64,000 nucleotides of DNA from Echinicola shivajiensis (GCF_018642165.1 NZ_JAHHZM010000007.1:124001-188000), one strand, 5' to 3'. Shown: positions 36,038 through 45,541, counted from the stretch's first letter. Program-made: numbers and translations. Notes: a model not told the origin generated them from the sequence alone.

Positions 36038-36952
36038 TTACATCACATACTCATCATTGATCGGACTCACTGGAGCTGGAATATGTTCTTCATGGATCAT
36101 TTCGAGCAGGTTGATCTCAATGGTCCGGGTGATCTGGTCTAGAGGAATACCCATAGGGATAGGTTCAAAGGGATTTACGATGGACTGACCAATAAAGTGG
36201 ATGGTATGAAAGACATAACCAATGATGGTCCCAAAAACAATGGCTCTCCAACCCACCGTAGGGGCCACAGCCAAGGTAAAGGCAATATTGAACAGCCAGA
36301 TAAACATTTTGGTATAATAATTATAGGTGGTGGGGAAGACGGTGTTTTTTATTCTTTCGGATTTGCCCATCTCATCACAGAATCGGGTGATTTCGGCATT
36401 TAGCTCCAAAAACTCAAAGCCATCTATCAAACCATCCCTTTTCCAGCTTTTCAACTCCATGGTTTGTAGGCTTAGGATGGCATTATGCTTATTGCTTTCT
36501 CCCTTAATAATATCCAAATCGCTTTGAATAAGGTATTTCTTGTATTCCCCTGTTGCTGTTCCGCGCAGTTTTTCCTTTAGGGCATAGAGGAAGGCAATAT
36601 GTCTTTTGACCGTGTATTCCTTCATCAATTGTAAATGCTGTCCTTTGATTTGTTCCGTAGCCGTAGGGAGCAAGATGATATTCCTTGCCCAGGTTCTAGA
36701 GCTATTCACCAAGCTGCCCCATATTTTTCTGGCTTCCCACCAACGATCATAGGCCTGGTTGTTATTGAAACCAATAAAAAATGCCAAGGCAGTACCTAGG
36801 ATGCTCGGGACAATGGCGGGCATTTCAAAGTGATATTGAATGAAGTACCAATAAAGAAAAAATGCCATAGAGCAGGTAAAGGCCACCATGATAGTGTTTT
36901 TCCAGGTTCCTGTAACTATTCTACCCAATCTAATATTATGTGTGATGATCAT
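36038..36952 (-). CDS. Bestrophin-family membrane channel
   Basis: 304 aa. Bacterial bestrophins (formerly UPF0187) are pentameric cation or anion channels of the inner membrane. The sequence shows the family opening (NIRLGRIVTGTWKNTIMVAF), transmembrane helices near residues 20-42, 50-70 and 200-260, the conserved FRNNQAYDRWWEARK-type motif seen here as GFNNNQAYDRWWEARKIWG, SRTWARNI, and NPFEPIPMGIPLDQI in the C-terminal part. Single gene, convergent with the rlpA-like gene. Confidence 0.9.
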   Translation of the reverse strand: MIITHNIRLGRIVTGTWKNTIMVAFTCSMAFFLYWYFIQYHFEMPAIVPSILGTALAFFIGFNNNQAYDRWWEARKIWGSLVNSSRTWARNIILLPTATEQIKGQHLQLMKEYTVKRHIAFLYALKEKLRGTATGEYKKYLIQSDLDIIKGESNKHNAILSLQTMELKSWKRDGLIDGFEFLELNAEITRFCDEMGKSERIKNTVFPTTYNYYTKMFIWLFNIAFTLAVAPTVGWRAIVFGTIIGYVFHTIHFIGQSIVNPFEPIPMGIPLDQITRTIEINLLEMIHEEHIPAPVSPINDEYVM

Positions 36953-37383
36953 CTTATGGTTTTTTATGCTTAGGGTAACTTATCAATTTAATAATAATGT
37001 ATGGGATTTTGGGGATGATGGGTGTGGCTTTTTAAAGATTTAATAGGGATAAATGGCTATCAGTTATAGGGGACTGAATATTTAGCAATCTTCTGGAAGC
37101 ATAAAAATACACGATGCTCAAAGTGGTTATAGCTTTGAAGTCCAATTAATTAATCCTTGCTGACACTTTTTAAGCTTAGTCAAAAACAAATAAGTGAACA
37201 AACTGGTTAAATGGTAGTAATTACAGAAAAAATATTATAAAATTAGAAAAAGGCCCACTTATTCTTAATTTATAAGCTTACAATTATTAATGTAATAGTA
37301 GGTAGTCCTTTACAGAAGATTCATTTTTTCAAGAATTTAAAATTTCATATACAAAATCAAGTCACAACTTTAACGCAAAAGCT
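36953..37383. other. Spacer between divergent genes
   Basis: AT-rich 431-bp region between the bestrophin gene (-) and the sulfatase gene (+). It must hold both promoters, but no consensus box pair, hairpin or small frame stood out. Confidence 0.5.
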
Positions 37384-38958
37384 ATGAAACAACTAAATTT
37401 TATCATTGCCTTTCTGTTTCTAAGTCATATGGTGATGGCACAAGATTCGAAAAAACCCAATATCCTTGTGATTTGGGGAGATGATATTGGTTGGCAAAAT
37501 GTGAGTGCCTACGGTATGGGAACCATGGGCTATACCACACCCAATATTGATAGAATAGGTAAGGAAGGTATTCGTTTTACGGATCATTATGCTCAGCCCA
37601 GTTGTACAGCAGGAAGGGCGGCATTTATCACCGGGCAGTACCCCATTAGGTCGGGAATGACTACTGTAGGACAACCAGGGGATGTATTAGGGCTGCAAGC
37701 TGCATCACCATGTCTTGCGGAAGTACTCAAAGCCCAAGGCTATGCTACAGGGCATTTTGGTAAAAACCACCTTGGTGACAGAAATGAGCATTTGCCCACT
37801 GCACATGGTTTTGATGAGTTTTATGGCAACCTTTATCACTTGAATACCCAGGAAGAGTCAGAGCAGAGAGATTACCAGCGGTTTGGCGAGGCGTTTTCAG
37901 GTAGCTTGGAAGAATATGAAAGTAAATATGGCACAAGAGGCGTTATTCATTCATGGGCAACTGATGAAATGGATAATACAGAAGACCCTAGGTTCGGTTT
38001 AGTGGGTAAACAAAAAATTGAAGATACGGGAGCGCTTACGCAGGAAAGAATGAAAAATTTTGATGCCGGTGAGGTGATCCCCATGGCCCAGGATTTTATG
38101 GAAAGGGCTGTTGATGATGATAAGCCATTTTTTGTTTGGCTGAATACCAGTAGGATGCACCTATATACAAGGTTAAATGATGAGTGGAGATATGCTGCAG
38201 AGGAATATACCAGTGAAGCTGATTATCATGGTTCTGGAATGCTGCAGCATGATCATGATATTGGCTTGGTCTTAAAATGGTTAGAAGAGCAGGGATTGGC
38301 AGAAAATACAATTATTTGGTATTCTACAGATAATGGCCCGGAGCATTCATCATGGCCACATGGCGCTACCACACCTTTCAGGGGTGAAAAGATGACCACT
38401 TATGAAGGTGGTGTTAGGGTGGTTTCTATGTTAAGGTGGCCAGGGGTAATTGAGCCTGGTAAGGTGCTAAATGGCATTCAATCCCATCAGGATATGTTTA
38501 CCAGCTTGGCTGCTGCAGCAGGAGTGGAAAATGCTGCCGAGTTGGTAATGGAAGAGAAACAACAATATATAGATGGGGTCAATAATCTTCCTTACTGGAA
38601 GGGGGAAATGGATGAATCGGCCCGAAATCATATTTTTTATTATTACGAGAGCAAGCTTACAGCAGTAAGGATGGGGCCTTGGAAATTTCATTTCTCTACT
38701 AAGGAGGATTATTACGCTAATGTAATTCCACGGACAGTTCCATTGGTATTTAATATCCGGATGGATCCTTTTGAAAGTTTTGACAATAAGGATTCCTATG
38801 GGCATTTGATGCAAAAGGTCTCCTGGTTGATACAGCCCATGGGAACCCTTATGGGGGCACATTTACAATCCCTGGCAGCATATCCACCAGTGCAGGGAGG
38901 GAAATCCTTTGATATGTCAAATGTAGTGGATGAGTTTATAAAGAAGGGCCAACAGTAA
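37384..38958 (+). CDS. Type I (formylglycine) sulfatase
   Basis: 524 aa with Sec signal peptide (ends VMAQ). Type I sulfatases hydrolyse sulfate esters using a formylglycine made from Cys. Seen: metal-binding start [16 protein letters not shown], the activation motif CTAGR with Cys74 (fits C-x-[PA]-x-R), [14 protein letters not shown], and [15 protein letters not shown]. It is arylsulfatase-like; the real substrate may be a sulfated polysaccharide or other ester. No formylglycine-generating enzyme or other carbohydrate gene is adjacent, so the maturation partner is elsewhere. Confidence 0.92.
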   Translation: MKQLNFIIAFLFLSHMVMAQDSKKPNILVIWGDDIGWQNVSAYGMGTMGYTTPNIDRIGKEGIRFTDHYAQPSCTAGRAAFITGQYPIRSGMTTVGQPGDVLGLQAASPCLAEVLKAQGYATGHFGKNHLGDRNEHLPTAHGFDEFYGNLYHLNTQEESEQRDYQRFGEAFSGSLEEYESKYGTRGVIHSWATDEMDNTEDPRFGLVGKQKIEDTGALTQERMKNFDAGEVIPMAQDFMERAVDDDKPFFVWLNTSRMHLYTRLNDEWRYAAEEYTSEADYHGSGMLQHDHDIGLVLKWLEEQGLAENTIIWYSTDNGPEHSSWPHGATTPFRGEKMTTYEGGVRVVSMLRWPGVIEPGKVLNGIQSHQDMFTSLAAAAGVENAAELVMEEKQQYIDGVNNLPYWKGEMDESARNHIFYYYESKLTAVRMGPWKFHFSTKEDYYANVIPRTVPLVFNIRMDPFESFDNKDSYGHLMQKVSWLIQPMGTLMGAHLQSLAAYPPVQGGKSFDMSNVVDEFIKKGQQ

Positions 38959-38980
38959 AACTAGAAGAGTTGATAAAGAG

Positions 38981-39010
38981 AGGTGTAGTTAAAATAGCTA
39001 CACCTTTTTT
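38981..39010 (+). terminator. Terminator after sulfatase gene
   Basis: AGGTGTAG (38981-38988) pairs with CTACACCT (38998-39005), 9-nt loop, with a T run to 39010. Confidence 0.85.
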
Positions 39011-39057
39011 GGTTTATAAGGCTTTAAGCGGAAATTAGGGAAATCGCATCATTATTG

Positions 39058-39076
39058 TTTGATTAAATAATTAGTT
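39058..39076 (+). promoter_or_regulatory. Shared upstream element, copy 1
   Basis: TTTGATTAAATAATTAGTT, about 45 bp before the DUF4221-type gene. A near-identical element is at 42118-42136 ahead of another propeller gene, and a weaker one near 45496-45512. TTTG at its left edge could be a -33 box. Confidence 0.4.
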
Positions 39077-39121
39077 TTATAACTTAGTATTACGTTATTT
39101 TAGTTTAACTTTTGAAATTAT

Positions 39122-40300
39122 ATGATTGATTTTAGTAATCGGCTTTTTGTATTGATCGTTTTGCTCAACTTTTTTTCAGGATGTAAGGGTGATGCCCAAA
39201 AAGAAAATGCTAATCCTGAACAAAGGGAAATATCACTGATTAAGCAAGAAAGCACAATAAGCCTGCCTCTGGATGCTGAAACCCCAAACCTGAGTATGGG
39301 ACTAGCCTATTATCCGTCTGAGCCACCTATGCTTTTTAATCTAAATCCCAAAACGAATAGCTTGCAGATATTTGACTTGGAGGAGAAAGTGTTGTACAAA
39401 ACATTGACTTTTGAAAAAGAAGGTCAAAAGGGCGTTGGCAGGGTCTTTGGATTCCATGTCCATAATTTGGATAGCATTTTTCTATTTCCCCAAAATAAGG
39501 GAGAAATCTATTTGACAGATACTTCGGGGATGCTAAAAAGCAAGGTGAAATATGATGTCCCTTTATATCATACAGCTGCATTTGTGATGAATTCCTATTT
39601 TGCTTCTTTACCAGTTATTGAAGGTGGGGAAATGGTAGTGAAGACACATGTAGATGGAGACCATAAGGCAATAAAGTCAGCCGAACTGGCAGAAAGGTCT
39701 TTGACCTATAGCATTGATTTGAACGAGGGAAAGGTAAGACTTTTGCCTCATCATTATCCTGCGGATTACTTGTCCAATGGCAAAAGGCATTTCGAAGCGA
39801 GCTTTGCGGCTTCTCCTTCAAGAATGGTTTATTCCTTATTTGCCGACCATAAGCTGTATTATGCCAGTTCTAAAGGAGACAGTTTGAAGGTCAAAAATGC
39901 CCCCAGCAAGTATGTCAAGTCCGATTTTGGAAACTATCCCATAGGCAGTAAGAGGTTTGAAAGCTATCAATACTTTTATGCTTCCCCTCACTATGGAAGT
40001 CTTTTATATGATCCCTACAGAAAGGTGTTTTATCGCTTTTGTTATCCAAAAGTGGAGGTTGAAAACGAAGAGCAAGCCCTTAAACTAAGACGATATCCTG
40101 AGGGCTTTTCGATAATGGTCTTGGATGAGGATTTGAATATATTGGGTGAGACCTTGTTCGCGAAGGGGAAATATTATCCAAACAATGCCTTTATTACGGA
40201 GGAGGGGCTTTATCTGTCCATCAACCATGCGGACAATCCGAGGAACAGAGAGGATTATTTGAGTTTTGATTTGTTTGGTTTGGAGGAGGCTGGAAATTAG
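39122..40300 (+). CDS. DUF4221-type beta-propeller lipoprotein
   Basis: 392 aa. Lipoprotein signal with lipobox FSGC. The sequence fits the DUF4221 pattern: LFNLNPKTNSLQIFDLEEKVLYKTL, FEKEGQKGVGRVFGFHVHNLDSIFL, KGEIYLTDTSGMLKSKVKY, and a C-terminal SIMVLDEDLNILGETLF with YLSINHADNP. Repeated strand-turn units fit a six-bladed propeller. Location: outer-membrane or periplasmic lipoprotein. Function is unknown; the family multiplies in Bacteroidota genomes next to similar propeller genes, as here. Confidence 0.72.
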   Translation: MIDFSNRLFVLIVLLNFFSGCKGDAQKENANPEQREISLIKQESTISLPLDAETPNLSMGLAYYPSEPPMLFNLNPKTNSLQIFDLEEKVLYKTLTFEKEGQKGVGRVFGFHVHNLDSIFLFPQNKGEIYLTDTSGMLKSKVKYDVPLYHTAAFVMNSYFASLPVIEGGEMVVKTHVDGDHKAIKSAELAERSLTYSIDLNEGKVRLLPHHYPADYLSNGKRHFEASFAASPSRMVYSLFADHKLYYASSKGDSLKVKNAPSKYVKSDFGNYPIGSKRFESYQYFYASPHYGSLLYDPYRKVFYRFCYPKVEVENEEQALKLRRYPEGFSIMVLDEDLNILGETLFAKGKYYPNNAFITEEGLYLSINHADNPRNREDYLSFDLFGLEEAGN

Positions 40301-40334
40301 CACTTTAGAGAAAAGAAGTAAGAGCAAGGAGTAA

Positions 40335-40369
40335 AGTATGGAGTATGAAGTATCAAGTACAAAGTATCA
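40335..40369 (+). repeat. 7-bp tandem array, five units
   Basis: AGTATGG, AGTATGA, AGTATCA, AGTACAA, AGTATCA, 35 bases after the preceding stop codon; a degenerate unit (GGAGTAA) precedes it. Confidence 0.82.
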
Positions 40370-40401
40370 AGAAGGACCCCTTTGGACTATAATGCAGGAT
40401 T

Positions 40402-40500
40402 AACTTGATGCAAACCCCAAAGGGCTTAAATATACATATATGGTGAGGTACCACCGGACCTCACGATCCTGAAGGGGTCGAATAAAATACGGATAGGGAA
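40402..40500 (+). repeat. 98-bp structured dispersed repeat, copy 1
   Basis: Aligns along its length with 54442-54539. It contains GTGAGGT/ACCTCAC and a CCCC/GGGG-type hairpin, and ends in an identical block (CCTGAAGGGGTCGAATAAAA then TACG). No protein is encoded. Confidence 0.75.
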
Positions 40501-40515
40501 TTATGCTGTGGGAAT

Positions 40516-40542
40516 CTCTGTGAAAACTCAGGGCCCTCTGTG
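40516..40542 (+). repeat. Short dispersed repeat, copy 1
   Basis: 27 bases starting CTCTGTGAAAACTCAG and ending CCCTCTGTG; the copy at 54329-54355 differs at one base. A shortened relative lies at 43412-43430. Confidence 0.7.
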
Positions 40543-40620
40543 GTCACAAGTTAATTCTAACTTTTTGTGTCAAGAGCAAAGAGAAAAGAAAAAGATTTTA
40601 CCACCGATGAAGATTCTGGT

Positions 40621-40720
40621 ATTGCTGTTTTTGAACTGCCGGAATGAAGATGGTTATTAGTGGCTTTGCTTTATTATCAAATGGTATAAGATAGGAAGGT
40701 GTAATTGCAAATTACACCCA
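40621..40720 (+). repeat. Duplicated leader with hairpin, copy 1
   Basis: Similar to 41936-42042. It starts ATTGCTGTTTTTGAA and ends with a perfect hairpin: GGTGTAATT (40698-40706), loop GCA, AATTACACC (40710-40718), 27 bp before the next start codon. Confidence 0.65.
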
Positions 40721-40745
40721 GTTAAAGAAACTTTTTAAAAGAAAA

Positions 40746-41927
40746 ATGATGACTAAATTACAGAAAGCGTTATTCGGAATTGCTTGTGTTTTACTATCTT
40801 TTTTTACCTTATCATGTAACTACAAGGACCATAATGAAGATTATTTTCAGGTGAAAATAGATTTGGATGATTCCAGAAAGGGTAAATTATCAGACTATTT
40901 TGAAACACCTGAATTTATTTTTTTACAATCCCAAGATACCTTGCCCTTGGTATCACCTTATGATTTTGAGTTTAAAAACGAAAAAATATATGTCCTTGAT
41001 TACACCCTGAATAATATTTTGATTTTTGATAAAGAGGGGCATTTGCTGGACGCGCTCCTCCCACAAGGAAAAGGTCCCAATGAGTTTTTTCAGCCTGATG
41101 GCTTTCAGGTAGTGGGTGAAAATATGATTGTCCAAGATACCTATCTCTCCAAGGACTTGACATTTGACAATAATATGAAGGTTGTTCTGGAGAGGAAAAA
41201 CAAGTTTAATAATACTTCCTTTTATTATGGGGAGGATTATATGCTATACTTTTTGGACTATAATCCTGAATTTGGAAGGCATAATTTCCTAAGGAAAGAT
41301 TTAGGTTCTGGTGAAGAAGAAACCTTTGTGGACATCCCAGGTAATTTGGAGAATTTGACGAAATATAGTAAAAGAAATGATTTTGTAATTGATGAAATGA
41401 ACCAAAAGTTCTTATACACTATCCCTCATTCCACCAATTTAGCCGTGTTTGATAAAGCAACTGGTCGTCTGGATTCTATGGTTTATTTTGATTTTGGAAA
41501 GCATAATATGGATGATGAATTTAGAAAACTAGACAGGAGGCAGAAAAATGAGGTGATATATGAAAGAGGTTATGTTGAACGGGTTGATTTGTTCGGGGTT
41601 TTCGAGAATACAAATTTGCTTTATATAAAGAAGGGAGGAAAGGATCATCATCTTATCTTTCTCAACAAACAATTGGAGCTTACAGACCAAACGGTGAACC
41701 CAACAAATGACTTCAATAAAATCAAATTGAAGTTTCCATGGACATTAAATGAAAACGCTATTTTCTACCTTAAAAATTCCATCAGGTTCTATAATGAATA
41801 CCTTGAAGCTTACTCAGGGAAAAAAGTGAAGGTCCAGGAAGGAAATGTGCATGATTTCTTTTCCAAAAATAAAGAAGAATTAAAAAATGAGGGCTGGATT
41901 TTGGTAAAGCTCAGGCTTAAATCTTAA
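40746..41927 (+). CDS. 6-bladed beta-propeller lipoprotein
   Basis: 393 aa; ATG at 40746 or 40749. Lipobox TLSC. The blade pattern typical of the PF17170-like 6-bladed propeller is clear: FIFLQSQDTLPLVSPYDFEF, EKIYVLDYTLNNILIFDKEG, LLPQGKGPNEFFQPDGFQVV. The phrase LxxxGxGPNEF is the family's signature. The protein is anchored outside the cytoplasm. Function unknown; ligand binding is likely. It has its own leader with a hairpin shared with the next gene. Confidence 0.8.
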   Translation: MMTKLQKALFGIACVLLSFFTLSCNYKDHNEDYFQVKIDLDDSRKGKLSDYFETPEFIFLQSQDTLPLVSPYDFEFKNEKIYVLDYTLNNILIFDKEGHLLDALLPQGKGPNEFFQPDGFQVVGENMIVQDTYLSKDLTFDNNMKVVLERKNKFNNTSFYYGEDYMLYFLDYNPEFGRHNFLRKDLGSGEEETFVDIPGNLENLTKYSKRNDFVIDEMNQKFLYTIPHSTNLAVFDKATGRLDSMVYFDFGKHNMDDEFRKLDRRQKNEVIYERGYVERVDLFGVFENTNLLYIKKGGKDHHLIFLNKQLELTDQTVNPTNDFNKIKLKFPWTLNENAIFYLKNSIRFYNEYLEAYSGKKVKVQEGNVHDFFSKNKEELKNEGWILVKLRLKS

Positions 41928-41935
41928 TAGAGGGA

Positions 41936-42042
41936 ATTGCTGTTTTTGAATTGCGGGAATGATGGTTTATTGGTGACTTAGGCTTAGCTATTCAATTTAA
42001 ATTGGAAGAAGATAGAAGGGTGTAATTGCAAATTATACCCAG
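41936..42042 (+). repeat. Duplicated leader with hairpin, copy 2
   Basis: Second copy of the 40621-40720 repeat. Hairpin GGGTGTAATT (42018-42027), loop GCA, AATTATACCC (42031-42040): one C-to-T change turns a G-C pair into G-U and a further G-C pair is added, so the stem is kept as RNA. Confidence 0.65.
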
Positions 42043-42117
42043 TTGAGGAGGGAAATTAATAATAGGAACCAAATATGGAGTTTTAGCCCATGCCATTTTC
42101 AAAGAAAAACTTGATTA

Positions 42118-42136
42118 TTTGATTAAATATTTAGTT
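42118..42136 (+). promoter_or_regulatory. Shared upstream element, copy 2
   Basis: TTTGATTAAATATTTAGTT, one base different from 39058-39076, 36 bp before the ATG at 42173. Confidence 0.4.
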
Positions 42137-42172
42137 ATTAAACTATTCTTTTAATTGTTTATTCATTGTTTT

Positions 42173-43375
42173 ATGAGGGTAGTTAGCTGCTTATTGATCA
42201 TTTTATTGGGCTTATCGATTATGTTTTGTACTGGGCCTACAGCAAAACAAAAGAAAGGAGAAGTGCCCTCGACCTTAATGGAACTTTCTGATTATCAAAG
42301 AGTGGAGGAGCCTATTGACTTCTATGATTTGGTTGAGGTAATTGATTTTGTATCCTTAAAGGATTCAGAGCGGTTTTATGTGACTGATATTCAGAAGGTC
42401 GAAAAATGGCAGGACAAGTTTATTTTGCTTGATAAGAATAAACATGTGGTAGTAGTTTTTGATGGTAATGGGAATTTTATATCCACAGTGGGAGAAATAG
42501 GAGAAGGGCCTGGACAGTATCGTGGAGCCAGTGATGTTATAGTGGATGAAGAGCGAAAACTAATACTGGTATTTTCGAGGGGCGATCAGGCTTGGTTTGA
42601 ATTTGATGAAAACCTGGTGTTTAGGAGAAAGGTGAAACTGGGGTTCTGGGCTTCCTATATGTCATTATTAAGGTCAGACCATTTGGCATTTTACCGAGAT
42701 ATGGAAAAGGATGGAGAGGGAAATATCTGGATGTGTAATACTGATGGGGAAGTCTTGGAAAAGCGGATGTTTTACCCAGAAGGGAAGAAATATTACGCCT
42801 TTGCTTATACGGGTTTTCTCAAAAACGGCTATTATACCTATCCACTATCATCGAAAATATACCAGCTCAATGAAAATCAAAAGTCAGATAAATTGATCTG
42901 GCAGATTGGAATTCCTGGGGGCTTGGAAGAAGATAAAATTTTTGATCATCAAGAGTACCTGGATATAGGTTATACTGATTTTGCCGCCCAAAAATCCATT
43001 TTAAATCATTTTGAAGTAGGCAGTGAGGGGAAGGAATTGATTTTTAGTTATGGGTATAAAAAGGGAACAAAAAGGATGATGGGCAAAGGTGTTTTGAATC
43101 GTTCCGGTCAGCTATTTACACATGAAAATCTAAATAGGGATTGGTTTTCAAAATCGTTTTTTTCTTCCCAACAGCTTCCCAAATATTCTGCTATCCATAA
43201 CAGTTTTTTTGCGGTGGCCGATATGGAATACTTGGAAAAATTCTTTCAGGTAAATGAAAATGCTGAGCAGCAAAGCAGACAAAGTCCTTTGGAAAAGGTA
43301 TTGGCCAAAGCAGGACCTGAAGACAATCCTGTCATTGTCCAGTTTGCCATTAAAAAGAAGTTGGCGTTAGATTGA
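42173..43375 (+). CDS. 6-bladed beta-propeller lipoprotein
   Basis: 400 aa from ATG at 42173; an in-frame TTG at 42155 is a weaker start. Signal MRVVSCLLIILLGLSIMFC, lipobox IMFC. Family motifs: DLVEVIDFVSLKD, QDKFILLDKNKHVVVVFDGN, VGEIGEGPGQYRGASDVIVD (signature GxGPGxY). The last 50 residues are charged and may form a helix. Likely a paralogue of the flanking propeller genes; role unknown. Confidence 0.82.
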   Translation: MRVVSCLLIILLGLSIMFCTGPTAKQKKGEVPSTLMELSDYQRVEEPIDFYDLVEVIDFVSLKDSERFYVTDIQKVEKWQDKFILLDKNKHVVVVFDGNGNFISTVGEIGEGPGQYRGASDVIVDEERKLILVFSRGDQAWFEFDENLVFRRKVKLGFWASYMSLLRSDHLAFYRDMEKDGEGNIWMCNTDGEVLEKRMFYPEGKKYYAFAYTGFLKNGYYTYPLSSKIYQLNENQKSDKLIWQIGIPGGLEEDKIFDHQEYLDIGYTDFAAQKSILNHFEVGSEGKELIFSYGYKKGTKRMMGKGVLNRSGQLFTHENLNRDWFSKSFFSSQQLPKYSAIHNSFFAVADMEYLEKFFQVNENAEQQSRQSPLEKVLAKAGPEDNPVIVQFAIKKKLALD

Positions 43376-43596
43376 CATTCAGTTGTGCAGAAGGAGCCCT
43401 TGCTGTGATACCTCTGCGTCCTCTGTGGTTACTAGCGTCTAATATCTAAAATCCATTCTTAGCTCCTTACCTATAGCTGTGACGATTGACAATTATAAAG
43501 ATTCTTAAGCTGCTTATGACCAAAATATGGAAAGGTGTGTTCCATTACTTTTCAAGGACATAAGGTGCAAATTACCCTAGGTCACTGATAAGAGAA

Positions 43597-43651
43597 ACAC
43601 GGGTTAAACACGGGATAAACACGGCTTAAGCAGGAGTTAAATACGGGTTAA
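43597..43651 (+). repeat. 11-bp tandem repeat, five units
   Basis: ACACGGGTTAA, ACACGGGATAA, ACACGGCTTAA, GCAGGAGTTAA, ATACGGGTTAA. The 11-bp spacing is one DNA turn, as for side-by-side binding of a regulator. Confidence 0.8.
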
Positions 43652-44007
43652 ACAGAAGCTTTAAAAATGTTACATTATAATATGGTTATCCGTTTATCAC
43701 ACCAATAACCTTATACGTCTTTATCAAGATTGAAGAACAAGGAGAAAGAAGTTAAGACAAAAAAGAAACAAAGCTTTTGGTGGGTTGAACAAGTGTTTTC
43801 ACAGCTTGAATGAATTTTGTGAAATGGTCCTAAAGCAGAAGTGAAATCTATAATAGCTCTTGGAATCAAATCCTTTTTTGAATAAACCTTTGAAATATGA
43901 CGTTTTCTTTCGAGAAGAAAGAAAATAATTCCATTTAATATGATTTAAGTTTATTAATTATTGCTTTTTAAGTCTTCTATATTGTATTTCATCTCATTAA
44001 GAATAAA

Positions 44008-44031
44008 AATACCCTACGTGGGGTATTTTTT
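44008..44031 (+). terminator. Orphan intrinsic terminator
   Basis: AATACCC (44008-44014) pairs with GGGTATT (44021-44027), loop TACGTG, T-rich tail to about 44035; the stem extends into flanking A/T. It lies 630 bp after the nearest upstream stop codon. Confidence 0.8.
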
Positions 44032-44216
44032 GTTTTCGATATATTTCCTTGTTTAAAAGATTAATATTTTAATGAATGGGGTAAACGGTGTTCTACTGCT
44101 TTAGGAAGTGGTGAGGGCAGCGTTTTTAATAGACATGTGTCGATCAATATAGAAAATTGGAAATAAGGTTTCCTTGTGAAATCTTCAAAATTAGAATAAG
44201 AGAATTATTATTAGAA

Positions 44217-45401
44217 ATGAAAGGATATATTTTATTAGTTCTTGTAGGAATATTAGGACTTGGTAGTTGTACTAAGAATAAGCAAGAAACCAATATGGTA
44301 CAATCACCAAATCACCTCTACATGAATATTACTTCCCAATTGGATAATATGTCCAATGGTTTTAGCGATATTTTTAATGAGGGAACTTTTATACCAATTG
44401 ATTTAGGGGAATCGCTTTTCCTCACCTCATTGGATGAACTGGAGTTGGATAAGGACAAATGGATTATTTTGGATCGAAAGAGCTCACAGCTGCTGGTTTG
44501 TAATCATTCTGGAAGGTTGATAAATAAAATTGGAGAATTGGGCTCAGGTCCAGGAGAATTTCAGGGGGTAAATGATTTTTTTATCGATAAAGGAGAAAAC
44601 GAGCTGATTGCATTTTCCAATTCAGACATGTCCTTCTATTATTTTTCGTTGGACAACGGGGATTTTATAAAGAAAGTGAAGTTAGGCATGTATGGAGACA
44701 AAATAGAGCAGGTAGATAAAGATTCATATTTACTTTACTTAAACCACAATCTGAGCGATAAAAGTGGAAAGTTCAATCTGGTTTTAATTGATAAAAAAGG
44801 TCAGGTTAGAGATAGGTTCTTTCCAATTGATCCTCAAAAATCCAATATGGTAATTCCGTATTCAGGATTTCTTACCAAGTCGAATGGTGAATTGCTTTTT
44901 TCACCTCCATTTAACAATGAGGTATTTCATTTTAATTTGGACAGTAGGAGTTTTCAAGAAAGTATAAGCATGAATATTAACAGTGATTATATAGAAGAAA
45001 ACAAAGCAGATTTTCTAAAAATAGTAAATGCCAATGTGTTGGTACATGATAAATCAGTAAGATTTCTTGGTGAAACATTCATGAAAAATGAGGACTTCAT
45101 TTTATTTAGTTATCAATATAAATCCCAAAGAAGATTTGGATTGTATAGTATAATAGAAGAGTCACTTATTTCTTTTGGGAAATTCTTGAATGATCCCCTG
45201 TTTAAGTTACTTGAAAAGCCACTATACTTGGATGAAGAAAACTTTGTCTATTTTGGAGTTTCTTCAGACCAAATTGCTTACTTAAGAACGAAAAGTCCTG
45301 ATTTATATCAACAACTCAATTCGGAGACACGACAAATGTTTGAAGAAAATAGAGAGCAGATCAGCCATTATGTTTTAAAAGTTAAAATAAACGATCTTTA
45401 A
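44217..45401 (+). CDS. 6-bladed beta-propeller lipoprotein
   Basis: 394 aa from ATG at 44217 (an in-frame TTG at 44157 would add 20 residues and spoil the signal). Signal MKGYILLVLVGILGLGSC, lipobox GSC. Motifs: DELELDKDKWIILDRKSSQLLVCN, IGELGSGPGEFQGVNDFFID. Codons are more AT-rich than in the neighbouring efflux genes. Closest in layout to the gene at 42173. Confidence 0.82.
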   Translation: MKGYILLVLVGILGLGSCTKNKQETNMVQSPNHLYMNITSQLDNMSNGFSDIFNEGTFIPIDLGESLFLTSLDELELDKDKWIILDRKSSQLLVCNHSGRLINKIGELGSGPGEFQGVNDFFIDKGENELIAFSNSDMSFYYFSLDNGDFIKKVKLGMYGDKIEQVDKDSYLLYLNHNLSDKSGKFNLVLIDKKGQVRDRFFPIDPQKSNMVIPYSGFLTKSNGELLFSPPFNNEVFHFNLDSRSFQESISMNINSDYIEENKADFLKIVNANVLVHDKSVRFLGETFMKNEDFILFSYQYKSQRRFGLYSIIEESLISFGKFLNDPLFKLLEKPLYLDEENFVYFGVSSDQIAYLRTKSPDLYQQLNSETRQMFEENREQISHYVLKVKINDL

Positions 45402-45433
45402 TTCATGGCATGACTCAAAGTCATGCCATGAAT
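45401..45433 (+). terminator. 15-bp perfect hairpin, CATGGCATGA type
   Basis: ATTCATGGCATGACT (45401-45415) and its complement (45419-45433), loop CAA. It begins at the last base of the preceding stop codon. Nearly the same hairpin is at 54606-54638. No T run. Confidence 0.6.
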
Positions 45434-45541
45434 GCTCAAGTCTGGCGTCTAATATCTCAAATCTAATATCTTCCCCGTATTTCTTTTCTTTTACTTAATA
45501 ATTTAGTTAATTAAGGATCGGAAAATTTTATATTATAATAC

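Larger units (their letters stand above)
40301..40745. other. Repeat-packed spacer upstream of propeller gene
   Basis: 445 bp made largely of repeats: a 7-bp array (40335-40369), a structured 98-bp element (40402-40500), a CTCTGTGAAAACTCAG element (40516-40542) and the leader repeat (40621-40720). No gene is seen. Confidence 0.7.
43376..44216. other. 841-bp spacer with phased repeats and an orphan terminator
   Basis: Holds a short-repeat relative (43412-43430), a run of five 11-bp repeats (43597-43651), and a strong terminator (44008-44031) with no gene in front of it. The only frame before the terminator is a 13-codon one beginning MTFSFEKK, not convincing. A small RNA ending at the terminator is possible. 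Confidence 0.55.

Noticed and set aside
42155-42172. TTG start for the propeller gene
   Set aside because: The ATG at 42173 gives a standard lipoprotein signal; the extension adds six unlikely residues.
43915-43956. 13-codon frame (MTFSFEKKENNSI) before the orphan terminator
   Set aside because: Too short and without ribosome site or conservation evidence; the transcript may be non-coding.
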